Under the pieces are notes generated by a model that saw nothing but the letters and a program-made list of their open reading frames with translations, was not told where the DNA came from and made no database searches. The position numbers and the translations under genes were made by a program. DNA of 64,000 nucleotides from Acanthochlamys bracteata (Eukaryota > Streptophyta > Magnoliopsida > Pandanales > Velloziaceae): NCBI GenBank assembly GCA_019914995.1, contig CM034130.1:2976001-3040000 (forward strand), in the 5' to 3' direction. Of the stretch, positions 21,277 through 34,625 are shown piece by piece. Within the stretch, counting starts at the first letter, position 1. Every line of letters begins with the position of its first letter.

Positions 21277-24200
21277 CTACACCTGCTGCTGCAAAGTCCC
21301 CTGGATGATTGATGTAAGCGATGGATGTATTCTTGCTCTTCTCAAAGAACGAGATCCATTACGTCCTTTGAAGTACTCCTCTCCAAGAGGCCATCTTGGA
21401 CGCAAATCAAGCTGTCGATTGCATTATGAAGAAGTTGGATCACAACCAGATAAGCCTTAGGGTGTTATGTCTCAAAAGATAGAATTATAGTCCAGTGTGT
21501 ATAAAGATATCTACAGAATTAAGACTAGGTTAACATTTATAAAACTAATTGGACCAAAATCTGCGATCTTGTGCATGCATTATCATTGACAGTTAAGTTT
21601 CCTTAACAAGAAGCAATTTCTTCATTAAAATAAAAAATAAATATTAAAAAGATTTAATCCCACACTCAATAGTTCTAAGGTGATATTACTAAAAACGTCG
21701 GCTCACTCTTCCTATTACTAATTAATTTTGAAAAGAGTTCTAAATTCATCACTTTTTATATAACATGCTGAACTGGATCGGCTCAAAATCTGGACAAAAT
21801 CTACCTTTATGGTCCACTTAATTCAATATAAATAGCCCGTTTTATTTTAAGCAAGTAGCATATTTCACTTTAAACCAGATAATCCGCTCATTCAAAAAAA
21901 AATAGCTTGCTTGATTTCAAGATAATGGCTGGCTTTATTTTAGAACAAGTAGTCAATTTATTTTCTGGACAGTGTCCAACTTCTACTTCAAAGGATAGCT
22001 GCTCTGCTCAATGAAAGATTTTAAAGAGTTTACCTATATTGCTTATCAATAGTTCTAAAATGATAATCATAAAGACCATGACCTACTTTTTTTGCTAATT
22101 AGTTTTGAAAAGAAATCTAAGTTCGTCACGGTAAGAATACCCAACATAGGAGCTCCTCTTTAGTACCAACTTGAGCAACATATATTATAGTCTCACTTCA
22201 TACCAGCTTTGAGCCATTGGAAGGTGTTCTTATTTTTTGGCACACATTGCAAGAGGGGAAAAGGGTTTAGGATACAACTTGAGCTACCAACATTGATAGG
22301 TAAATAAATGGCTTAGGATAATGATCAATGTGCAGGTGGGTTGCATAAGATGCCTTCATTCTTACATAAACCTACTACTAATTTGGATATTTGATGTCCA
22401 TAGTCCTCAAACTTCTTTAACGACTTCAAAATTTTCGATTGTGCAAAACAAAAAAAAAACCGAATAAGAAAGAAAAAGCAATTCTGTTTGTCCACTTCAG
22501 ATTCCTTATACTTCCTGGATGCCTGAAACCTTACAGGTAAGATAGTAGTACACCAATATAACATTTGTGTTTCAACACTATCTTTCCGTTGTTATTTCAA
22601 GACAACTTCAACTTCATTATTGCCTGGGTAGTTTTATGTCTAACTTCAACTTCAACTTCATTATTTCAACAGTATCTTTCCTGGCTAGTTTTATGTCTAT
22701 CTTCTAAACTTCATTGTTGCCTAATCTTTCTGGGCTTTAATCAGCCAGCGCAAGCATCTCGTGAAAATGGAGAGGATCTCCTCCTTTTCCGTGTGCTTCC
22801 TAGTCTCCAGTTACCAGTTTTGAATGAGCTAACAAATTCCTCGTTATACATGGACCAGTAGTAAATTGTGTTCACATACATATCCTACAGCAACCTACTT
22901 TTTATGGCCCAGGCATAGATAACAACCTCAAAGAATATAAATACTAAACACCATCAAAATGACGAGAAATTTCTAAAAAACATAAAATTTGTAATGAAGG
23001 CACCATGCACTATGAAAGTTTTCACACTCTCACATGTGGATCTGGGAGTAATGTTAAAAGGGTTATGAAACGAACCACAGCATCTTCAGGCTCATCAACA
23101 GGTGGTGGAGGATCGAACCTTCCTACAAGGAAATGCTCAATCCCAGTCCAAGCTACCATTACACCTGTACAAGGATGAAATTTGTTAACAATACTGCAAC
23201 ATCTAATACATCCTACATGATTTATTGTGATTACCAACACTAAGATCGTACAAGCTACTAACTTGGTAGATAAACCTAGTAAATTTGTAGCACAGAACAA
23301 AGACAAACTATCATAAACCAACCAAAGACTCCTACTAAGACTAGAGTCTATTTATGTCAAATAAAGCAGCCTTGCAAGCACATCTCATCAAGAAGGAATT
23401 TTGGAGAAGCAGCTCAAAAAAAGGAGGACCCTTGCAAGTAATCTCATCAAGAAGCTGAGTCCTAAGAAATAGAACAAACTTGACTTCATTCTGAAAATGA
23501 ACCAGCAAACAAGCTTGCAGAATTTACCTCAAACAAGATTAAGAGTCTGGGAAATTGTCCATGTTGCTTCAAACAATATAACAAGCCACTCAAACTTACC
23601 CTATATAACAATATTGCTTCAAACGATATAACTAGACATGCATCACTAGAGCATATGCATCTCTACGTTGGATATTAAATCATTCATGGTCAGATTACAA
23701 ACCATTGTCAGTGCAGAGTCTTGGAGGAGGACAAACAAGTTGAAGATTCCTCTTCCCTGTAACATGACCCAAACGTAATCTAACATACTGATTTGCTGCC
23801 ACACCTCCGGAAACAACCTGTTCAAAATATTGGACGTAAGTACATCTTTTCATGAAGAAAGCTGCCCTTGAAAGCATAAACAAAGGACATGCACCAGACA
23901 GCACCAGAGACTTAATTGATGGTTCAATCTCCAGTGCCCAATCGATTGCTCGTTGACATCTTTCCTCCAAATGTAGCACGGCAACACGCTGAGAGAGCAT
24001 CATTTAGTGAAAGAATTATCAATGGGAGACCAAAAACATAAAAAGAGAGCCAAATTTTAAGGAGAGTATATGTATAACCTGAAAAGATGCAGCAATGTCT
24101 GCCCTCAAGCGTCTATCCTCACTAGCTGCAGAGGAAATAGGACTGTTACCTATGTATCTGCTCAGACAACATCACATGGCAACAAGTTGATAGAGTGATA

Positions 24201-25747
24201 AACCCTTCGCTAAAAGAGTTGGACGAAAATATGCATCCAGAAGGGCGTGGTAACAAGAAAATAGCATACAAATCTACAAAGGATAAGGCAAGCAACATGC
24301 TTCAGCATTTCAAGCTTATATAATCTTGAATTCAGCAATCAAGATGGAGTTGGAATGCAAATTTGATAGCTGAAATCAAAGATGTTCACCGAAAACATGG
24401 CACTTCACCTTGACTGCAATGCAGATTCAGATGTTCAGACCTTACAGGTCATTAGAACAGTCGGCATTTAAGTGAAAGTGTGAAACAATGGGGAACACTG
24501 TTGTAACTGTTTTAACACTGGTGAAACCACTGGCAATTATGAGTTGCTATGGCAGTATATGTTATCGAAAAAGCATGACATGAGGTACTAATATAGAAGG
24601 GAATTGCAAATGCTCTGATACAACAATACGACTATACGAGTGATCCATAGACATTTCGCAAAACCACTCTAACCAAGTCAAAGATAAAATTTATCTGAAG
24701 AAACATCTTAGATTTTCAATGCAAAGCATCAAAGAGACATAAAATTTGTCTTCCAAACACCTGCTGGGTATGCAATTAGGGATCACTATAGGGTTAACAA
24801 ACCCCACCTAGCAAGACCAGTCTTAGTTGTTACTGTTATAAAGGAGGATTGACAAGACAGCCTAATAACTGGAAATAAAAGCATGGGAAGTTAGGTAGTC
24901 TTTTGCAGAAGGAAATGTGCTCTAACACAATCTCTCTGCTTTAACAAAAAAACTCTTGTAATACTCATACAATTTTATTTTTATTTTTATTACATATATA
25001 AAAGGTCACACCCAAAAGCAACAAGCTACTATGCAAGTAATTTGACCATCTCATCAACAGTAAGAGGTGCACATTCCCACAAGTCAAATGATCTTCATAA
25101 CTCTAGAGGCACAAGGTGAACTACAACCTTATGTAACGCAAGGCATAAGATAAGCATGTGTACGTGCGTAGACAAGTAAGTACAACCTCCCTTCACAACG
25201 GCATCAAATAGCTGTAGGGTGACTCTTTAGTAATTATATACAAATAAAAAGGAAGTGTGATACTCTTGTATTAAAATAACCACAACTTACATGTTTCTAG
25301 ACTCTATTGCCAACCGAACTTGAGTTTTAAGACCAGCATAAGAGAAATTGCAATCTTTGTGTTGCCTCATTGGGATCTAGAAGCAGAAGAAGCAACTTAG
25401 TTTTGAATTTTGGTGCAGCTTTGAGGCAAAATTTGCTAAATATGCGGAAAAGGTTGAAGGCACAAAAGAATGCTTACAGAGAATTCAATAGCATGAGCAT
25501 CACCTTCCAGAGCAAGTTCCTCAAGGGCAGGGCCACCACCTTTTCTTAGATCAAGGCCAAGCCACCTTGCAGCCTTATCATATGCCTCTCCAATTGCATC
25601 ATCTATTGTTGTTCCAAGTTGGACATAATGACCTAATTCACGGGCGAGTACGAGGAGATTGTGTCCTCCTACAGATACCAAAAAAAAAAAGCAAAAAAAA
25701 AAAAACAAGACTTAAAAGCTTCTCTCTTAGAAACAAATGAACAGTAG

Positions 25748-25783
<36 letters not shown>

Positions 25784-28370
25784 CTATCAATTCAAATGGT
25801 TGAAGATTTCAAACGCAAGAAAGTTTAGCGTAAGAATAGCAGACTCAGAGATTCATCGATAAGGAACAACCATAATGGATACGAAACTACCATTTTCCCA
25901 TCATATATTAAGACATACAGATTTTGCATAATGGGGATATGAGGAAGAAAATGAATCTAGTAAACATTATTTGGCCATTGATAAAAAAAGTTATACTAGG
26001 CTATTTGTTGATCCATTTCTTTACTCATTTTGGGTTATGCAATCAGCAAACCCAACAAGAGTGCAAGGTGTGCAATGTAGCCATTACTAATGTCATCTCA
26101 CAATTTGATGCCCTTCCCTACAGCTGAGGGACCATCATAAAATTCTCATAGTCAGATGAGGGTGATGAGAATGGGTCAGAGAATTGCTAACTGAAAAAGT
26201 GAAAAAGAACGACAAAGGGAAAAGAGAAAAGAGCATGCATGAAATTGTAAACGCAGAGGAAAAACAGCATGTCTAAGACCCTTCTTTCCATTCATCCACC
26301 TCTTGGACACCAAAAACCACCAACTCCCTCCCATATCCTAGAACATGTACATAAAATGAGAACCACTATCAAAAAGAAAATTCCTTTCACTGATAATAAT
26401 TGTGCAGTCAGGATAAATTCCAGTACAGCACTAAATCCAAGTTACCTGAAATAAGAAGCGCCAGGAAAGGAAATTGCAGATCCTTGTCGACTAACCTAGA
26501 CAAAAAGTTCATAAAATGTAACTACAGCTAAAATAACACGTTATGAAGTAGTTGATGCTAATGTAAACTTGTATTGCCAAGTTTCACCCAAACTTCACGG
26601 TTAGTAACTAAGAAAACAAGGGAAGAAAAGAAATGGATCAAATTTTAACATGTGAGTGGACTTGAATATCTATGGCTAGAGGTTTTCAAGAAGCTAACAT
26701 AACCTCGACTGTATATGATTATCCTTCAGTTTTTGCTTCAAAGCTAAGTACTGAGTACCATACCTAGCAACCAAAGTATGAGCTTCCATATGATGAACGC
26801 CAATGATTGGTAAGCTGAACATGCCGGCTATTTTTCGTGCTTTGCTGACACCAACTACATAGTAGGACGAGACAAAGGGTATGTCAGGAAGTAGTAACAA
26901 TATCCATAAACAGAGTGCAGAATGGCAATCACCATTTACTAATTATGATCTACACACAAATTTCATGTTTACGTAATTCATTGCAGAACAGAGGATAAGC
27001 GGGACCAGAAGAACATACTACAGAATATTGATCTACAACTTGAGCTGTGAAAAGAAGATTTTGGAAGCACAGATTTCATGTTTAAAAGGTTCATTAAGAA
27101 TATAACATGCTAAACCTAAGGATAAAACTACAATTTCATCCTGCTCTAAAGCTATAGGATCACAAATTAAAAACCTAGGAGGTATGTCCAAAAATTATGA
27201 ACCTCTGTTTGCAAGGAAATGAAACAATAACGATCTAATCTCATTCAACTAACGAACAAACTAGAAATAAAGAAAACCAGTACTTATTTTTAGTCTTGTA
27301 CAGCTCACCTCGAAGGCAAAGACTTAAGCCTGGTCCAATTGTAACAGCAACTGCTGAAATATCATTTTCCCTTAACTTTGATTCTTCAAGTGCCTGTTGA
27401 ACTACCTGTACAAGCAAAGCAAGTACGCACATGTATCATAGTTGATAAGAGACAAGAAAGAACTTACTGAAATAAAGAAAAACTCAATGCCAGACCTTAT
27501 CAATTGCTAATGAGTGTGCTTCTTCAGCCATTTTAGGAGCAACTCCGCCGTATTGCGCAAGCAAATCTGCCTTTATAGATGTTAAGTTGAAAAAGAATTC
27601 AGATAATTTTATCTGTGGAATCAACAGAAACTAAGAAATATATCATTTTTACAAAGACCATGAACTGCTTCAAAATATTCAGCATGTTATTTTGGCTAAA
27701 TGGAGATGCTATTCAAAATCATGGCTGACCTATTTGCAAAAGGACTGAACTTCACGCTATCAAATATTATGGCGCAACAATTTCACATTTTCATCAGATA
27801 TTCAAAACTCCTTGCAGTCCAGTATATGGTTAAAGATGCCAAGAGTCAGGTGGCCAATTTGAAGTGAACTACAAGGTGTGAACTATTTTTCTCCTAGAAG
27901 CATAAACAAGATTGGAGTAAATTCTAAACCAAATTTGTCGCTTGGTACCCAATTTCCCGGACAAATATTCAAAGAACAAATTATCAACAAGGAAATGTAC
28001 TTTAAGAACAAAACTGGAAGTTCACTAGAGTACCTGGGATGAAATAACCTGACTAAGAATCTGCCCATTGCTTCTAACCTGAAACAATTGAAACCACTTC
28101 AACTCAAACAAACCAAACCAAAACCACTGAAGAAACTATTATAGCCGAATAGAGAAACTCAACGATAGCTGCAGCGGTATCATCACAGCTAGTTTCGATC
28201 CCGAGAACGACCACGTCATCCCGTGCTGCTGCGGCTGAGCACGAGAAAAAATTCGAGCGAGAAGATTGAACGAGAGAGAATGATACCGCGGCGAGAGGGC
28301 GACCGATAGCGGAGGGTTTCAAGAAGAAAGGGAAACGAGAAACGGAAAGCAGACGGAGAGCAGCAACCAT
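21277..28370 (-). CDS. GCP1: mitochondrial tRNA N6-adenosine threonylcarbamoyltransferase (Kae1/TsaD/Qri7 family), 13 exons
   Basis: Transfers the threonylcarbamoyl group to A37 of ANN-decoding tRNAs (t6A); the organellar form works without the full KEOPS complex. Exons read: 28164-28370, 28034-28078, 27496-27570, 27309-27405, 26764-26854, 26446-26495, 25478-25668, 25291-25376, 24079-24157, 23905-23988, 23703-23817, 23076-23164, 21277-21411. All use GT-AG and the phases close to 447 residues. An alternative in-frame ATG nine bases upstream (28377-28379) would add Met-Tyr-Ala. The N-terminus is a basic, Ser/Leu-rich organelle presequence. Family motifs are GIETSCDDTAAAIV, the metal-binding HHMEAH, LALLISGGHNLLVLA, NFSYAGLKTQVR, VSGGVAANQYVR, CPPPRLCTDNG and DLRPRWPLGEEY. 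Intron 12 (1.66 kb) holds a diverged direct repeat, and the exon 10 donor (CTG|GTGCTG) is weak and least certain. No lesion is seen. Confidence 0.94.
21668..22145. repeat. diverged direct repeat pair inside GCP1 intron 12
   Basis: The segments at about 21668-21760 and 22048-22135 share 'aatagttctaa.gtgatatta' and 'ctaattaattttgaaaagagttctaaattcatcac'-type words in the same order and orientation, roughly 70 percent alike by eye, about 380 bp apart. They could be ends of a worn element, but I see no diagnostic termini. Confidence 0.35.
25753..25780. repeat. GA dinucleotide microsatellite in GCP1 intron 6
   Basis: About 14 AG units just beyond a poly-purine tract. On the coding strand this is a CT run some 85 bp upstream of the exon 7 acceptor, so it may add to the polypyrimidine character of that intron. 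Confidence 0.85.
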
Positions 28371-28379
28371 GGCATACAT

Positions 28380-29128
28380 CGAAGCTATAAAATCACCAAG
28401 CAATCAAAACAACCACCAAATAAGAGGTAGGGGAAGTCTCGCATTATTTTCCAATGCTTATTATTTTAAATAAATATATTTAATAAATTTATTAAAAACT
28501 TCAAAATAAAAAACCATATTTATGAAATATATATAATTTATATTTTTGTATTAGATAAATTCTTAAATATTTTTTATTTCAAAAAAATTTAATTAGTAAG
28601 TACTTTTAAATATTACTTGGTTTTATGTTGGCTTAAATTGTGTCCAATTTGGAGCCAAATCAAAGCATGTTTGGTTTGAACTGAAGTATTTTGGCCAAAA
28701 ATTCACTTCTTCACCTCCGACCGAATAGAACCATACAATTTCCAGAAAACCATTTTCAAAAAAAAAAAATAAAACCTAGAGATATCCCGAGCGAAAACAA
28801 ATATCTGTAGAAAGTTCCAATTCATTTCAATAAAATTAGTTTGGTCACAATAAAAAGTTCAAAGAACTGGGTCCTCATACACCCATACAACCAAACAATA
28901 CAACATATCGATAACGATACATCAAACAAGAAGTAATATACTCTTAAGTCGAGAAAATAAATATGATATGCGCGGCGGCTTCACTACATTCTCCAGCCAC
29001 CATTACGCTGGAGCATCTGCTGCTTACTCATAATCTGCTTACCGTCCTCACAACAGATGGTGCGGATAATAAACAATCGTCCAAGAACATCATTCTGCAG
29101 AGAGACCATGATGGGCATGCTATTTTAT
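28380..29128. other. intergenic between EMC8/9 3' end and GCP1 start
   Basis: Both genes are on the minus strand, 0.75 kb apart. GCP1's promoter must lie here. The bases 28450-28620 are an AT-rich block similar in texture to the small MITE family, though its ends are not clear. No gene is seen. Confidence 0.5.
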
Positions 29129-32100
29129 CTACTTCAGAAGATCAGGATTCAACCAGTCCCTGCAGAATAATTGTGTAATAAGGTTAACATGATTAAACTG
29201 AACAGCTGCGCCAACAAAATGAAAGAAACGGATATCTCAATGCGTGCTTCTGTGTGGCATACAGCTTACTTGCTAACGTCGTTGAGATGATCATCAAAAT
29301 CAACAACTTCTTCGTATTTCTTATTAGACATGTAATCCAATAGTACAATGTTTGTGGATGGCTCTTTCAAGATCAACTGGCCATTTCCATCTGATGCTGA
29401 TGGATGCCAACTTTTGGATGAATCCCTTGTATACAACTGTAAATAAATGAGCAGAACCAACAAAGTCAGTATTCCTAAAAACTAAAGCTTCCTTTGATAA
29501 TGGGAAATTATTAAAGGCCACTGTAAGAAATTGCTGTTGAAAGTTTCAGTTATAAGCAGCTATTGGAAAACACTCAATAGCTGTCTAGTAGCAAACTACT
29601 AAGGAGTTGCACTTTTCTAAAAATGACGAAAATGAGCAAGAGCAATAAACATCTCTGAACTCCCTTGGTACTGGTTTTAATAGTTGTAAGAAAATTTATA
29701 ACTATCATGTAAATATAATTATTGATAATTTTCAAAATTTTATTATATAATAAATATATTAGTATTTTATAAATTTATTACTGAATATTTTGCACTTTTG
29801 AATGAAAAAAGTACAAAAGGTTATGTTATTAATTTGCTTTATAAAAAATGGGTATTTTTGTCATTTCGGTATCAAAAAACTCTCTTCCACTGACTGCTTC
29901 CCAAGAATCATAAAAGATAAAAGTGCTTCTAAAAAGTAAAGTAACAGTTGTTACTGAACACAAGAAAAGTGAAAAAGACTATTTTTAAAAATAGGTAGAA
30001 CCAATCCAGAACAAGCATTACCAAACAAATTATAAAACTTCAAAGTCCACTACCTAGCAGAGAGGTACATTTCTATCTTAAGATAAAAGTACTATTAAGC
30101 ACTTGCTTCTGAAAGGACAGATAAAGAGAAGTTGGTACGTGAGTAGAAATTGGTCTTATAACAAAGTAAAGTTCGGAACTATAATCTTGAAACGACAATA
30201 GGGTCTAACCTACATGCAAAAGTTAACAACAAAAAAAGCTTAATCTTTCACCTAATGCAGATAATATCATGTAATTTCATTAGAATAAACTTTCCACTCC
30301 TTGTCTTTTGTAAAAGTAGCCTACTTACTCTTAGTGCATGCACTTGCAGATCTAGCATCAGAATTTTAAGCTGACTGGAAATAATAAATCACATGGCTCG
30401 CTGAGTGTTCAATATGGATATGCCTGGATTTTTAAAGTTCCACATATTGCCGCTGCAAGTGCCAACTAAACAACTAGCTGACTGTAGGCTGTGTGAGTTT
30501 ATTAACAAACTAATGTCTTTACACATAGAAAAATGAAAATCCACAGTGACTCTTATATACTGTTCTGGTCTACTCAATTAAAACAAGCACTTAGACATAT
30601 CAATATATCTAATTGTAAGAAGCTTAACTAAATAAAGGTAGGAATTACAAGCTATGACGCAGAAGTGCAATGGATGTTGCTATTTCTTACAACTTTCGAA
30701 TTTCACTTTTTTGGCGTGTAATTTTCACTTCCAAATGGAAGCAAGAAGTGCTGAGTTGTACTAACTTCTATCACAATCGTTCACTTGATATACACACCAT
30801 TTTTTTTTAACTAGAACCCCAAAATTGCAATTCTGGGCTCAATTTAAAATATGATCCTCAATAATAACTTCAGTCTCGTTCTTAAGAACCATCTCTCATG
30901 CCCTTCATATTTGATTTCTTAGAGAACTCGACAATGAGAAAGTGTTGCTGAACTATTCTATAAAAAAAGGCATTGCCTGGACACAAACTAGATTGCAGAC
31001 AGCAATTAATAGAAAATAGACATTGCCAAGTGCAGAATACTCACAAACAAAGAAGATGCTTGGGGCATAACAGAAAGAAGAAAGTTTTACTACTTATGCT
31101 ACTCTCTCAATGACAGCAAATAGCATTACAATGACTACTACACAAATTCCATTTAAACAAGAACGTTAGCTCTAATTGATATGCAAGATTATCAAGAAAA
31201 CATGAGTACCAACGAAATATATCTTTATCTTCCCGTCAAAAGCACACAAGAATGAGTACTAAAGCAGAATAATTGCATGCACCAATCAAAGCACACAACA
31301 CACAACACAGCTCGATATTTACAATTTGATAAAAGGTCAATTTTTAATGTGAGGATCATTCCCCATCTTCTATGTTCCCATTGCCATAGAAGATTCATTA
31401 TTTGCAGCAAGAAATTACCTGCAGTACAGACTCCCGTCCCTTCGACTGCGGCAATGCTGCAAGTTTTTTATTATCCAACTACACCATAGATCAACCAGCA
31501 ATTTTAAACAAGAACGCAAAAATTTCTAAAAGATCAACTGATTCAGAATCTCGGAAGTTAAATTGAACTGCTCACCAGTAAAACAGCGGCACGAGGAAAG
31601 TATCTAAATATGTGATCACCAATCTTCCTAGCGGCATTGCCAAGCTCATTATCATCATTACGCTCATTGGCATGATAGTAACCCACAACACTCAAGCCCT
31701 CCGGCCCAAATTGTTCCTCAACCTGTAAATCAACCATTCAGAGATCAGAAAATGGACCTTTTTTCCCCCTTTAATTTCTCAAAATTTTAGATTTTCTCAT
31801 GAATAACAAACAAATATTTACTAAGGTGATGGGATCAAAGTAGACACTTTGAAACCTTTTCCCCAAAAAAAAAAGTTCAAAACTTTAATTCTAAACTTTT
31901 TATGAAGAGAGAAACCGGCAATGCCAGAACCCACAACCCTTTCTAAACTTCTTTTGTTTGTTGAAAGACTGGATTTGTTTTATCGGTGCATTACTAACTT
32001 TATAAACAGACCTTAACAACTTCTTCTTTAATAATTGAAGATTGAATATATGGAAGAGAAAATACCAAAAAAAACATAATTGGAAAAATAAGTAGTCACT

Positions 32101-32437
32101 TTACAATCTAATCCTTTCCATACTTTGTTTCTAATCAAAATTCTTCATTAAATTATCTTTTTTTTCCCCGTTTTGGTTACCAAGAGCCATTAAGATTGGA
32201 TTTTTATCAGACGAACAAAAACTTTACCTGAAGGAGAGCAAGCTCAAGGTTTGGGAGTAGAGGAATAAGCGAATGAGAGAGAGGCACAGCCTCAGAGATC
32301 TCCACGGCGGCGGCGGAGGAATCACGGAGGCGGCCAACGAGAAGACCGTTGACGGCAGCGGAGGGATGTTTGAGCGCGTGGAGAACTAGTTTCATGTAAG
32401 CAGATTGCGATAACTCGTACCGTGAACCGCCGGCCAT
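29129..32437 (-). CDS. EMC8: ER membrane protein complex subunit 8/9 homolog, 5 exons
   Basis: Cytosolic-face subunit of the ER membrane complex, the insertase for tail-anchored and multipass proteins. Exons read: 32228-32437, 31576-31722, 31419-31478, 29270-29436, 29129-29159, all GT-AG, phases closing to 204 residues (the plant family is about 200-210). It begins MAGGSRYELSQSAYMKLVLH and contains the degenerate MPN-fold landmarks HALKHPSAAVNGLLVG, VVGYYHANERND and RYFPRAAVLLLDNKK; the JAMM zinc motif of active MPN+ proteases is absent, as expected. The last exon is only 31 bp: the preceding frame would run into a stop at SK-TAA, but a GTAAGC donor there followed by the small exon restores the conserved ending KDWLNPDLLK. 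Intron 3 is about 2 kb. It is head-to-tail with GCP1 downstream. No break is seen. Confidence 0.94.
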
Positions 32438-34006
32438 CTTCCTCCTAGTTCGAGAGCGAGTGCCGTCGACGAGTTTTGGTTTAGATCGCTGAGTTGCGTT
32501 TGTTTGCTTCTTGGACTTCGATAACTAAACTAGTGATATCAGATAGCGGGTTGGGATGCAGACGGTTTTGTAACCGAATCCATTTTCATAAAGGTATCCA
32601 TAAACCTGCTACAAATAGAACATCTGCTTTCTATTGCATACCCATTTGATAGAACCGATAAAAATCAGATTTTTAGAATTAGAAGTTAATAAAATCCAAA
32701 TATTAGTCTCCTTGGAATATTTTATCTTTTTCAGTTTCTAAAGCTAAAAGCTAGAAACAACATGCAGAAGTTGTGCTAACGAACATAGTTTTGAATCTCG
32801 ACAGAGAACTACAAGAAAAGAAAAAATAAATCTTGAAAATCACTAGTGATGAAAAACAAAAAACTTGAAAGAAATTGGAAAATAGAAGCCCATGCAAACA
32901 AAAAATGAAACAATATGAAAACCTCAAGAACAAGTCATACAAAAAGTCTAACAAAGGAGAAGCTTGCACTTCTATAGGGTAACATGCTAGTTGGAACATT
33001 TACATCCAGCCTCTGATGTACGGCCTTTAACGTTCAAGCAAAGGAGTACTAAAGCTAAAAGTAGCTAACAAAAAGCTCTGTACATCAGCAATGCACTTTT
33101 GTACTAAACAACTTTAATTCAAATGCATGTCTTCCAATCAACAAACTCATGGAGACAACTCTGCTTTCAACAACTCTAGCAACTACCAAACTCAGGTTGA
33201 GGTAGGTTGACAACCAGTGGGGATTTTTCTTAGTTTTGTTACCAATTATGTTTTGTACTTGTGTGATTGAATTATTCACTTCTAAGATCTCAACTTAGAT
33301 TGCAAGATCCGATGTGTGTGCCAAAACTTCTGTTGTGCTTAACTTTGTAACGGACACACTATCATATTTCCAACCAATTACAAGTAACTAAGTGAACATT
33401 TGCCCCTCTAAAGCCTGTAAACTCCAAAGTTAACTGAAACATATCTGCATTCGTGGAGTTCATTACTGACAGCCTCTTGCTTTTTATGTGTTGAATACTA
33501 TGTGTTACCTAATAACCAAGTGTTCTAACCACTTAGAACGATGACATGAATTCACCAATGCTATACAAACAAAAAGAAATTCTTCCAAAGTTTTAAAAGC
33601 AATAACCCTCCACAGTGAAGTAGATGTTCCTTATGTTATTCTTCTCACCACTAAAGGGCTTGCTGCAGTAAGATACAACTTCAACATGTAACATTTCATG
33701 GTATGTCAAAATTTGAGTAAGGTGGTATACAGTTGTATGGAAAATCAGACCAGACCGAACATACCAGACATAAAGGTTTCCTCAAAATTAACATCACACT
33801 GAAGTGTATAAGAATCTACACGTACTTCCAAGCAGTTATCGAACGTTCCTTTCCTTTTCCTGCCAATATTATATAGTCTACTTCAAGCAAACATCTAACA
33901 AAACAACCATTATTCTGTCACAACGAGAGCAGTGACTCCACTACACGATACTGGAAACATAGCAGCTAACAAAGCAAGCAATTTTCTCTCAGCAAGCAAG
34001 AATATG
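32438..34006. other. intergenic; expected but missing 3' exons of the RRM gene
   Basis: Upstream of EMC8/9. I read both strands for RRM-like coding (RNP1 motif, second RRM) and found none; open frames here are short and unconvincing. Moderate AT content, no clear repeat. Confidence 0.5.
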
Positions 34007-34196
34007 TGTTGGAGAGATACAACACCAGAGGAGTTAATCAAGATAAGACACCTGAAGGGCTCGATCCATACACTAGAAAGCTCAATCCAACCCAAAAGCT
34101 TAAGCCAATAGGTTATGAAACTCTCTAGTATATTAACTTCCTTCTCATCTTATCTTTATTCAATGTGGGACTAATTTATTCACTCTTAACCCAACA
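34007..34196 (-). repeat. TRIM LTR (3' LTR in element orientation)
   Basis: 190 bp, starts TGTTGG and ends CAACA on the plus strand, near-identical to 34626-34815. The wording 'tcaatgtgggactaatttattcactc' (minus: fixed 'GTCCCACATTG' type) is common in small plant Copia-derived LTRs. Confidence 0.9.
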
Positions 34197-34611
34197 ATCT
34201 CCTCCTCAAGAGTAAGTCATCCATATTTTCTCCTCATCCGAGCATCCTTATCGAGCACCAAGTACGTCAATCGCTCAGAATCCTAGCCACTTAGTCTCGA
34301 GCACCGTTACCGCACATCAAAAGCCATCCATCAGAGTCCAACTTGCTCTGAATTTTTACTCACACCTTGCGGAAGCCCATGTTTCATACTGCTATTTAAC
34401 TTGCTCATCGCACTACTAGTTAGAGCTATAACATGCGCCGGTCGCCTCGCCTGCACCGTCTACGCAACTAAAAGTCAGCCATCAGAGCCCAACTTGCTCC
34501 GAATCCTCGCTCATATCCTGCGAAAGATCTATGTGAGTCACGCTGCTCTTAACATACTCACCCACTATCAATGAGAGCTACTACGTGCATCGGACTCTCT
34601 GTCAAATTATT

Positions 34612-34624
34612 GGCTCTGATACCA
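34612..34624 (-). promoter_or_regulatory. primer-binding site of the TRIM
   Basis: The plus-strand ggctctgatacca is the complement of TGGTATCAGAGCC, the standard initiator-tRNA-Met priming site of many plant LTR elements, one base from the LTR. Confidence 0.85.
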
Positions 34625-34625
34625 C

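Noticed and set aside
22325-22861. Two back-to-back open frames of 79 and 98 codons in GCP1 intron 12
   Set aside because: Low-complexity Leu/Phe/Ser-rich frames in a T-rich intron with repeated 'aacttcaacttcatt' words; no domain seen.
34007-34196. Cassandra-type TRIM with a 5S rRNA-like LTR
   Set aside because: The LTR lacks recognisable 5S internal promoter boxes, so I call it a TRIM only.
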